In this document: positions 10,967 through 19,803 of the stretch, piece after piece
How the letters are laid out: each line of letters starts with the position of its first letter
How positions within the stretch are numbered: position 1 is the first letter of the stretch
Assembly (NCBI GenBank): GCA_029959085.1
Contig: JARWIR010000016.1
Span: 25,305,499 to 25,369,498, forward strand
Source of the DNA: Nemophila menziesii
Taxonomy: Eukaryota; Streptophyta; Magnoliopsida; Boraginales; Hydrophyllaceae
Length of the DNA stretch: 64,000 bases
Direction: 5' to 3'
Made by a program: the position numbers and the translations under genes
Notes under the pieces: generated by a model
Database searches by the model: none
Seen by the model: only the letters and a program-made list of their open reading frames with translations
What the model was told of the DNA's origin: nothing

Positions 10967-12045
10967 TGATGACAAATCATTCACTAAAACATATTTTGAG
11001 TCTAACTCCCCCTCACAAAAAGCATTAAGTCAAAGTGTATTTTTATGAAAAAGACATGCATTTGTGAGTTTTATAAAGTGCAAGTTTTGAAACGTTTTAG
11101 TGCACATATTTCTCCCCCTTTGTCTTCATCAAAAAGACGAAATAAATGTACAATTCATAACTAAGGAAGAAGAACAAAAACTTAAGTGAATAGATTTTAA
11201 AACAATGATACTAAGAGTGTGCAAGAGTATAGTTTAAAAACAATTTTTAACTAAGGAGATGCACAAAGATAGATAATAGCAAGAGCTAAGAGAAAGAGGC
11301 TATTTACCAACTCCTTGATCGATAGATATTCATTTCATATGCTTTCTAATGACACAAACGATTAGTTGTAAGGTGTGAGATAAAAGATTAGCCAAAGCAT
11401 TTAGAGTTTTTAACAAAAACTCCCCCTTACACAAAGCATAGAGTTAGTTTTAATTTGTAAAAATTTTGATCTACAATTTTTACCCTACTAAGAATATTTG
11501 AAATCATTTTGAAAAGCTTTAGGGGGTAAAAAGAATTTTTGAAATGCAAAGGGGTCAAGATGTATTTTCCAAAAGTTTAGGGACTAAACGTAATTTTGAA
11601 AAACTTCAAGGGACCTAAATGCAATTTTCAACTATTTGAAGAATTAAGACAAATAAGAACAAACTATAGGGACCTAAATGCAATATAGGATAAGATCAAG
11701 GAAAAGAGTGCAAAAGTACCTATATCATCAAGGAAAATGTTAGTAAAATCAAAGCATAAACTTGAAACAACTAAACATAAAAAATTCAATATAGAATCAT
11801 AGCATACTAAAACACATATTCAAATTTAAACACCATAGCAAACTAGATTAAATATCCAAATCAAACCAAGGTAAACATAAAGCATCCTAAACCATTTTTC
11901 AAATAAAACATGTAGCAATAAAATCCTAGATGTCCAAAACACGGACCCATAAACAATTAAAGCATAAACATCACAAACTTAGTCCAAAAACACATAAAAG
12001 CCAAGTAAAATGAAGATAAAACTAAAACACCCAAACACGAACAAT
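10967..12045 (-). other. E1 3' non-coding internal region with periodic motifs
   Basis: There is no ORF. Three GGGGGAG/CTCCCCC tracts recur (about 11007, 11112, 11420). Between 11510 and 11700 there are imperfect 30-40-bp units, each with an AGGGACCTAAATGCAATTTT-like core (read on plus). The same units occur in E2 at 16140-16420 and 17130-17380, in the opposite orientation as expected from the opposite strand. Confidence 0.65.
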
Positions 12046-13446
12046 TTAGCGATTTTCACGAGGAGAGCGGCTCCTTGACCTTCTTCCATTTCCAACATCA
12101 TCACGAAGACATGAAACTTCATTTTTCAACCCCTCAATACGATTATTCATATTTTCAAACCATCCTTTAATTTCCGCAAAACCCTCTTTAATAACATTCA
12201 ACAAGGTAGATTCAACCTTATCAAGATCATCTTTAGTAACAACATTTGAGGAAGAACCAATGGAAGATTTTGACCGGGAAGTGGTATAAGACGGAGGAGG
12301 ATTAATAGGCATAACTTCACGGGAAGGAATGTTTAGAGACTCAATAGTGGGACCCGAGGAAGTGATATTTTGACCAACGTTTTTCAAGATAGTTTTTCGA
12401 ATATTTTCGGGAAGATGATCAAAAACATGCTTATCAATGTATTCACCATTGTAAACGAAGATTTTCATAGTTTTCAAAAAAGGAATATCAAACCTCCAAA
12501 TTGGTTCAAAATCACGAGGGTCATGAGAGGGAGATATTTTCTTAACATTGATTAAGAGATAACTAAGAGCAATACCATAAGGAAGAGTAGAATTCGAATG
12601 AGCACGATAATCCAAGTTACGAATGAAAATTTTGCAAAAATTGATAGGCCTTTTTGAATAAAGATGAAATAGAAGGATTGCTTCATAAGGAGCAATTGTA
12701 CCATCTTTCCTATCTTTTCCCAAAAGACAAAACATGATAATTTTATGAGCCAAACGAATATCCGGAGTAAATAAACTCGATAGCCAAGGTTGAGTATGGT
12801 TTTGAAACATTTTTGAAGACATAAAAGCCTCAACCTCGTTTTTCAAAGGAATGTCAATCAATTCTTTGCTTCTATTCCAACCCGAAACAATGAAATTTTC
12901 ATAACCACTATTTTGAAGTTTAAAAGCTTTTTCAATGGTTTTTGGAGTAATGGAAAGATTTTTGTTAGAAACCATTGATTTTAAAGTGCAAGAATCACAA
13001 TCTAGTGGATGGATATTTTTGAAAAAATCATTAACAAGGGATTCATAAGACTTATTTTCTAGAGATAGGAAAAAATCTAATCCTTGGAATTGAAATAAAT
13101 GGAAAAGATTAGAATTTGAGCCATTTACCAAAGATATGGAAGCACTTAGTGAAGAGGATGAAATTGATCTTCCCCAAAGGATCTTGGTGTTCTTCCTCAC
13201 CATTCTTTTTGAAGGTTCTTCTTCAAGCTCAAGAAAATCTTCTTCATCTTCAAAGATTGGGTCCATTTCAATATCTTCATCTTCTTCATCAATTATTCTC
13301 TTGTTTTTGGAAGCCCTTGATGCTCTAGAAGATTTGGATGATGAAGCCATGGAGGAGTTAGGGTTTTGAGAGAGGGATTTTCGTTTTTGAGAGAGAAGGA
13401 GTGGAAGAAACGGTTTTGAGAAGTGAAAGAAAAAGAAAGAAACCAA
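12046..13446 (-). CDS. E1 ORF: plant 'putative transposon protein'-like, coiled coil, SR tail
   Basis: This is one intact ORF of 466 codons. I favour the Met at 13348-13350 (MASSSKSSRASRASKNKR), which gives 434 residues; the extra upstream leader is F/L-rich and odd. Order of parts (numbering from the longest frame): Ser-rich start; very acidic block around residues 52-77 (DEEDEDIEMDPIFEDEEDF); a mainly helical central region (about 130-320) with YESLVNDFFKNIHPLDC, LSITPKTIEKAFKL, AHKIIMFCLLGKD and PYEAILLFHLYSKRPINF; a likely coiled coil (about 405-450); and a basic GRRSRSRSPREN tail. The central pattern resembles the Pfam family 'putative plant transposon protein' (PF20167), known by name only, function unproven. 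It has no protease, IN or RT motif. It could be a nucleic-acid-binding or capsid-like factor; this is speculation. Confidence 0.8.
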   Translation of the reverse strand: MVSFFFFHFSKPFLPLLLSQKRKSLSQNPNSSMASSSKSSRASRASKNKRIIDEEDEDIEMDPIFEDEEDFLELEEEPSKRMVRKNTKILWGRSISSSSLSASISLVNGSNSNLFHLFQFQGLDFFLSLENKSYESLVNDFFKNIHPLDCDSCTLKSMVSNKNLSITPKTIEKAFKLQNSGYENFIVSGWNRSKELIDIPLKNEVEAFMSSKMFQNHTQPWLSSLFTPDIRLAHKIIMFCLLGKDRKDGTIAPYEAILLFHLYSKRPINFCKIFIRNLDYRAHSNSTLPYGIALSYLLINVKKISPSHDPRDFEPIWRFDIPFLKTMKIFVYNGEYIDKHVFDHLPENIRKTILKNVGQNITSSGPTIESLNIPSREVMPINPPPSYTTSRSKSSIGSSSNVVTKDDLDKVESTLLNVIKEGFAEIKGWFENMNNRIEGLKNEVSCLRDDVGNGRRSRSRSPRENR

Positions 13447-13476
13447 GGGTTTTGTTTAAACGGGTTATACACAGGC

Positions 13477-13521
13477 TTGAAACCGGGTTCCCGCATTCAT
13501 CAAAACCGGGTACCCGGTTTC
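13477..13521. repeat. Palindromic CCGGGTTCCCG / CCGGGTACCCGG pair in the leader of the E1 ORF
   Basis: AAACCGGGTTCCCG and AAAACCGGGTACCCGGTTT sit just upstream of the ORF. The same two-motif arrangement occurs twice in each E1 LTR. The second is a perfect GTAC-centred palindrome. Confidence 0.7.
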
Positions 13522-13947
13522 CTTCTGTGGGGCTCGGTTTTGAAGGGTAGAAATGAAATAAAACAATTTTGCAATTTTACCCGAAACCCCTTCGAAAGCT
13601 CCCCAATAGTTTAGACATGTTATAAAACTCCCAAAATAATTTTTGTTATGAAAAATTATGAAAAGGAATTCACGAACAAAGAGAAAACAGTTAATTGCAC
13701 AAAGACCCCTATATTTTCTAAAAAGTACAAAAAGACCCAAAGTGATAACTAAGCAATTTTAAATCATGAAAGGATCAAGACTAGCAAGATATAGCACAAA
13801 GAGGATAAGGCACATAAAACACATAGTAAACATAAAGAAAAAAAGGAAGAAAGGAGAGAATTCACCGTATTTTCCTTTTACGAAGTATGAACGTCATTTT
13901 GCATATAATTCAATTTTCTTGACGCTCAACACCTTTAATGAAGTTTA

Positions 13948-14215
13948 CTATGGTAACCGAGGTGGAATGGATCCGGGAATACGATTAGTATTTTTCACGA
14001 TCCATGTCGGTTTTTCATTTTGAGTGTGCTCCTTATTGGTGAGTTCATCATAATCTATTTCTTCTTGATTTGACTTAAGAACTCCCCCTTTACTTAACTT
14101 CTCTTTATATGGAACGAATGATCCTTTCATAACGATTCTCCATATGTTGGGATCTTCGGCTTTGATAAATTTCTCCATTTTTGTTCTTCAATTAAAATAG
14201 TAAGTTCCTACAAAA
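13948..14215 (-). pseudogene. E1 gag stub (copia UBN2-type N-terminus)
   Basis: Just inside the 5' LTR a frame reads YYFN-stop-RTKMEKFIKAED, then PNIWRIVMKGSFVPY. This is the start of a copia Gag ('Y..W...M..F+...D...W.i+..G'). The conserved Trp codon is TGA (14188-14190). Homology fades after about 70 codons, where the sequence joins unrelated DNA (TWIVKNTNRI). The rest of gag is missing. Confidence 0.7.
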
Positions 14216-14304
14216 AGTGGAGGTCGGGTAGAATACGACTTTTCCAAAAGATTAGATTCCAAATCGTTTACTCTACAAACGGTTAAGCTATTCACGTAGA
14301 GTTA

Positions 14305-14317
14305 GGCTCTGATACCA
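14305..14317 (-). other. E1 primer binding site (tRNA-iMet type)
   Basis: On the minus strand this reads TGGTATCAGAGCC, the complement of the 3' end of plant initiator tRNA-Met and the usual copia PBS. It lies 2 bases inside the 5' LTR end. Confidence 0.95.
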
Positions 14318-14319
14318 AT

Positions 14320-15679
14320 TGAGAGTCCTAGAGGGGGGGTGAATAGGATTAATAAGATAATGCCTAATTAAAATCTTTTGGACAATAATAAGTTTAAGAG
14401 AAAAACTTCTAGGTCAACTAATTAAATCAAACTCTTATAGGATCATGCAATGTAAAGAGTAAGGTTTGATATAAAAGTATAACTAGTGAAAAGCTAATCC
14501 AATATCTTAAACTACTCTAGAAGACTATATGATAGATATCCTAGTTAAACAATAACATAGAATTCATGCAAGCATATAATCGAACATATAAAGTGCGGAA
14601 AGTAAATAGAGTAGGGATAGAAAGATACACACGATTTATAGTGGTTCGGTTTCCCTACATCCACTACCTAAGGAAGCCTCCTTAGGATTTCAAGCTTTTC
14701 ACTAAGCTTTCGTGTCTCTCTTAACCGGGTCGAGAACACAATAACCCTTACAACCTCTTCGATAACACGAAGGACAAACACTTGTGCTATCGCAACACAA
14801 GGACACCAAGTATACTCCCAATACTTAAACACTTGTGCTATCACAACACAAGGATACCAAGTATACTCCCTATACTTGAATTCTCTCTTAATCTATTTAT
14901 TACAAGACCTAGACTTAAGAGGATGGATACAAAGTGTTTAAAGGGGTGCAAACAACTTTGCTAGATAATCTCCTAAAGAGTAGATATGACTATAAGCTTG
15001 TAAACTCCTCTTTGAGTAGATAATAACTTTGAAGCTTATTGGTTTAAGCTCTTGATCAAGCTTGGATAATTAACTTTGATAGCTTGTGACCTCTAACTTT
15101 GTAGGAGAAAGATGTGTATGATAGTTGAAGTGTTAGAGGTAAGTTTCTCCTTCAAAGAGCTCATATTTATAGCACAAGAAAGTCCCCAACGGATATAAAG
15201 TTTGATGGTGAACTTGTTCCAAACCGGGTTCCCGGTTTCCCAAATGCGGGTACCCGGATTTCAGTTGTAACGGCTATAAAACGGCTATGTAAACTTGATG
15301 TTGACTTGAGCTTCACCAAACCGGGTTCCCGGTTTTCCCAAATGCGGGTACCCGGTTTTTACTGACTTGGATATTATGATTTTTTTGATTCGTTGCTCGG
15401 ATGGAAAAGTTTTCTTCACGAGAGTTGTTGTAAACATCATTTTAAGAAACTTTGTTGTTGATCATGAAAGCTAATTCTCAATGTACACACAAGATAAGGT
15501 TAAAAGTAATAGTAAGAAAATTAGCTACTAAGGATATGAAAATAAGACTATGATCAAAATGATGTTACTAGTGCTTTTTGATGAATTAGAGTGCAAGATA
15601 ATAAAGTGAGATTAGCACACTAAGCAATAGAGGATTTGTCACATTAAAACACTTAATCGATGGGGGCAATAAGCCAACA
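14320..15679 (-). repeat. E1 5' LTR (1360 bp)
   Basis: This is the partner of 9592-10950. It holds a leftward TATAAATA (about 15172-15165), two ACCGGGTTCCCGGT clusters (about 15221-15260 and 15318-15357) and the 51-bp tandem pair. The outer end (AAGCCAACA) abuts the right TSD CTTAT. Confidence 0.95.
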
Positions 15680-15684
15680 CTTAT

Positions 15685-15757
15685 TATTGTCCAAAAGATT
15701 TTTATTTAGGCATTAATCTTATTAGTAATCCTATTCACCCCCCCTCTAGGACTTTCA
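15685..15757 (+). repeat. E2 5' LTR, last part (separated by E1)
   Basis: It continues the LTR broken at 9591 and matches 19537-19609 base for base as far as I can see. It ends CTCTAGGACTTTCA, two bases before the PBS. Confidence 0.95.
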
Positions 15758-15759
15758 AT

Positions 15760-15772
15760 TGGTATCAGAGCC
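15760..15772 (+). other. E2 primer binding site (tRNA-iMet type)
   Basis: TGGTATCAGAGCC, identical to the E1 site. Confidence 0.95.
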
Positions 15773-17988
15773 TAACTCTACGTGTATAGCTTAACCGTTA
15801 GTAGAGTAAACGATTTGGAATTTAATCTTTTGGAAGTGTTGTTTTCTACACAACCTCCATTTTCTTGTAGGTGATCGTTACTTTGCTTGGAGGAAACAAA
15901 GGGAAGAATTAATATACGAAAGAACGCTCAAATCTCGAAAAAGGAAAATCCGGTGATTTCTTTTCGTTATCTCGTATATAATATTGCGTTTCCTCCCTAT
16001 GGCTTGCGTTTTTAATTATGTTTTGGATTGTGATTTGATTAGTTGTGTTTGTTGTTATCATGTTTTATCTTTGGATATTGTCTTGTGATTCTAATCATTG
16101 TTTTAATGTTATTAGTGTTATTGCATCTAATTCTCATGAATGATGTTTTTGCACTTTAGCTCTTAGAATTTTGGTAATTGCATTTTAGTCCCCAAAATTT
16201 TCAAAATTGCACTTTGACCCCTCATAGTTATTAAATTCTCCAAAGTGTCATAGTTTGAACTTCATAATCTTTCACATGTAAAATTTGCCATTTTAGTTCA
16301 TATATTTGAAAAATTGCATTTTTAGTCCCTACTTTGTGAAATTGCTTTTTAGTCCCTCAACGATTATAAAATGCACTTTTTACTCTTTCTAGTTTTTATA
16401 TCTTTCAAAAGTGCCTATTGATTCTTTTTATCGTTGACAAAAAAGGGAAGAAATATCAAAGATACTAGTTTTCACTTTCAAATCTTTATTTATCTTTGAA
16501 CACAAATTTGCATTTTCATTCGTCTTTTAGTAAGGGTGGGTTTTAAAGAAATTGCTTTTCAAAATATTTTTCCGATAATCTTTTGAATTTCCCATAGCAT
16601 TTCAAAATTGTTTTTATGCATAGAATTATGGGAAGTTAATCCATTATTGGTCATTAACTCATTTGCATGAAATTGTTTAGCCTTACTATCTATATGTTGT
16701 GCTTCATTATGTGCTTATATGGTTTATTCCCTATTGTGCAAAAATCTTGTATGACTTGACCTTTTCATACTTAAAATTGCTTAACTTTGATTTTGGGTCT
16801 TTTCGTATTTTTTAGAATATATAGGGGTATTTGTGAAATAAATCGTTTTATTTGTTTTCGGGTTTTTCTTGTTGTATCTTTTCAAAACAAAAGCGTTTTT
16901 AGTAGTTTTTAAATATTTCTAAACTATTGGGGAGTTTTCGTATTAGTTTCGGGTGTTTATGCAAATTGCCTATTTTCTATATCTTGTGATTGCTCTATTT
17001 CGTTTGCTAAGTTCTAAATTTGGATTTTTGGTTTTTGAGTTGCTTAAATTATTTATTTCGAATTTTATATTGTTGTGTTAATGTTGCTAACAATATTCTT
17101 GATGATATAGGTGTTATTGAACTCTTAGTCCTTGATCTTATTCAAATTGCATTATGTTTCCTATAGGTTGACAAATATTGATTTGAGGTCCCTATAGTTT
17201 GAACAAGTTGCACTTAGCTTTCTTATGATTGAAAATTAGACCTAGGTCCCTATTGTCTTGAGAAAGTTATACTTAGGTCCTTGAAGTTTTTCAAAATTGC
17301 ATTTAGTCCCTAAACTTTGAAAAATGCATATTGACCCCTATACTTTTCAAAGATTAAATTTTACCCCTTGATTTCTTAAAATCGGTTCAAATTTTCTTAT
17401 TGGTAAAAAGGGGAGATATTATTGGTCAAACTTTTCAAAATTGAAACAAACACTCTATGCATTTTGTGAGGGGGAGTTTTTCTTAAATTATCTTTAAAAA
17501 CTTAAATGCTTGGTTAATTGTTTATCTCATAAATTGCACTAATCGTTTGTGTTGTTGGAAAGCGTATAAGATGAAAACCTTTCGATCAAGAAGTTGGTAA
17601 AATGTCTCTATCCCTTATCTTGCTTCATGCTTTACATTGTTAATCTTTATGCATTTCAAAATTAAAATGTTTTAATTGCTCTTAACCCTTGATCTCTTTA
17701 TGTTGTTTTTCAAAATCTATTCACTTGAGTTTTAGCTCTTCTATGATTAGTTGTTTGATTATATTTTATTATCCCGTCTTTTTGATGAAGACAAAGGGGG
17801 AGAAATATGTGCACTAAAACTTTCAAAATTGCACTTTTTAATACTCACAAATGCATTTCATATCTTATATTCTTTTTTACTTAAATGCTTATTGTGAGGG
17901 GGAGCTAAATTTCATAAGAGCTTATATTTTCATATCATTCCTAATGTGTTTTACTGAAGGATTTGTCATCATCAAAAAGGGGGAGATT
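15773..17988 (+). other. E2 internal region: gag stub, periodic repeats, no ORF, PPT
   Basis: No frame of useful length exists. Near 15870-15920 a short stretch translates as DRYFAWRKQREELIYER, probably the first ~20 residues of a copia Gag and parallel to the E1 stub. At 16140-16420 and 17130-17380 lie imperfect ~35-bp units with a TTGCATTTTAGTCCC core. GGGGGAG tracts are at about 17798 and 17900. The region ends in AAAAAGGGGGAGAT (PPT, about 17974-17988). Confidence 0.75.
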
Positions 17989-19609
17989 GTTGGCATATAG
18001 CCTCCCTTAATAGGTTGTTTTAATGTGACAAATCCTCTTGTGTTTAGTGTGCTAATTACTATTGTTATATACATTCTATCTTGCACTCTAATTCATCAAA
18101 AAGCTCATTCTTTATCTTTTTTATCAAAGCTTTATTGTTTTATCTTAAGAAACTAATTCTCATACAAATTCTTTTAACCTTATCTTTGTGTACATTGAGA
18201 ATTAGCTTTAGTGATCAACTACAAAGTTTCTTAAAATGATGTTTCCTACAACTCTCGTGAAGAAAACTTTTCCATCCGAGCATCACAGTAAAAGATATTC
18301 TCTATACATTGAGAAGAAGGTGTTTTAGACCTTTGGTGTGGTAGCCGGAGAGGTATACCGGCGGATTGAGCGGTATACCGCCCGAAGCAAGTGAATTAAG
18401 CGAAGGTTCATGCGGTACACCGCACGAGACCCGCGGTGCACCGCAAGTTAGGGTTTTCTGCAGCAAAATGAAGACAAAAATGCATATATCCGTTGGGGAT
18501 ATTAATATATCCGTTGGAGACAATTCTTATGACCGTTGGGAGCATTTTGCAGCTATATATTGAAGGTCTTTCAAGGCTACAATCACACCTTCAACCCATA
18601 TACACTAAGGGGCTTAATTGTTATCATCCAAGAAGGTGTCAAGAGCTTAAAAAGTCTTATCTACTCAATTAAGGAGTTAATCCAATAAGCCACAAAGTTC
18701 TATCTACTCAAGAGGAGTCTTTCATGCTTAAGTGTTATATCTACTCAAGAGAAGTATTAAGCTAATAGTTATATCATCTCTTTAGGAGTTCATTAGCAAA
18801 GTTGTTTCACCCTTTAAACACTTTGTATTTATCCTCTTAAGTCTAGTTCTTGTAATAGATAGATTAAGAGAGAATTTGAGTATCGATAGTATACTCGGTG
18901 TCCTTGTGTTGAGATTGCACAAGTGTTTGAGTATCGGGAGTATACTCGGTGTCCTTGTGTTGCGATAGCACAAGTGTTTGTCCTTCGTGTTATCGAAGAG
19001 GTTGTAAGGGTTATTGTGTTCTCGACCCGGTTAAGAGAGACACGGGAGCTTAGTGAAAAGCTTGAAATCCTAAGGAGGCTTCCTTAGGTAGTGGATGTAG
19101 GGAAACCGAACCACTATAAATCGTGTGTATCTTTCTATCCCTACTCTATTTACTTTCCGCACTTTATATGTTTGATAATATGCTAGTATGAATATTGTGA
19201 TATTGATTATCTAGTTTATCTAACATATTGTCATCTAGAGTAGTAAGAGATTAGAAACTCGTTTTACTTGATAAAATGCTTATATGAATAGTTTGATAAT
19301 ATTGTCTTTTAGGATTATCTAATTCATGACTATTTAGTTTTGATTATATGCTTACTAGTATGAATATCGTGATTATGTTTTTCTAGCTAATCAAACTTTG
19401 GTCTTCTAAATTAGTAAGAGAATAGATAATCGATTTACTTGTTTAACTTATATATCGAACCTCTAACTTATCCTTTGCATGATCCCATGAGTGTTTGATA
19501 TATTAGTTGACTTAGAAGTTTTTCTCTTAAACTTATTATTGTCCAAAAGATTTTTATTTAGGCATTAATCTTATTAGTAATCCTATTCACCCCCCCTCTA
19601 GGACTTTCA
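17989..19609 (+). repeat. E2 3' LTR, complete (1621 bp)
   Basis: It starts TGTTGGCATATAG right after the PPT and ends GGACTTTCA. It preserves the site where E1 inserted in the other LTR (TTAAACTTATTATTGTCC around 19527-19544). It shares its general layout with the E1 LTRs, so the two families are related. Confidence 0.95.
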
Positions 19610-19610
19610 G

Positions 19611-19755
19611 AAACTAGTGCAACTCTAGCAGTTGCATGCTCACATCTGTCTCTCATAATCAAATACGATAGAAACTCTGGTGGTGCATTAAACATAATCA
19701 GATCTGTGTTCATAAACGCCCTTTCTTTAGCTAATTTGTCAGCACAAAAATTCAC
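19611..19755 (-). pseudogene. LINE RNase H C-terminal stub
   Basis: About 45 codons read NFCADKLAKERAFMNTD, then APPEFLSYLIMRDRCEHATA. This is the 'N..AD.LAK...PP..l..l...D' end of the RNase H domain of plant LINEs. It is cut by the end of the E2 3' LTR, so E2 (or a later deletion) interrupted a LINE here. Confidence 0.65.
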
Positions 19756-19803
19756 TTCTTAAAGATGAGATTCACTTCAATAAGAGGGTAATCTTTCAAA
19801 ATT

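Larger units (their letters stand above)
9592..15679 (-). mobile_element. E1: young non-autonomous LTR element with one foreign-type ORF
   Basis: E1 is a complete 6088-bp element on the minus strand, inserted in the E2 5' LTR. LTRs are 9592-10950 and 14320-15679. They start TGTTGGC and end CTCTCA in the element's direction, and I see only about three differences between them. A perfect 5-bp TSD (CTTAT, 9587-9591 and 15680-15684) flanks it. The E2 3' LTR preserves the uninterrupted site at 19532 onward. PBS and PPT are intact. The internal 3.4 kb holds a dead gag stub and one long ORF (12046-13446) but no pol. Near-identical LTRs mean very recent movement, which must have used another element's enzymes. 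Confidence 0.95.
8379..19609 (+). mobile_element. E2: non-autonomous copia-type LTR element, split by E1
   Basis: E2 is a plus-strand LTR element. Its 5' LTR is 8379-9591 plus 15685-15757, its internal region is 15758-17988, and its 3' LTR is 17989-19609. It has a tRNA-iMet primer site (15760-15772) and a polypurine tract (about 17974-17988) but no protease, integrase, RT or RNase H. The 5' LTR lacks about the first 335 bases present in the 3' LTR, so no TSD can be tested. By eye the two LTRs differ at only a handful of positions, so E2 is young. Its 5' LTR was later split by E1. The PBS, GGGGGAG tracts and LTR size suggest the SIRE/Maximus type of copia; this is inference. Confidence 0.85.

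Noticed and set aside
12370..13369. Plus-strand frames rich in Ser/Leu
   Set aside because: Antisense shadows of the intact minus-strand E1 ORF.
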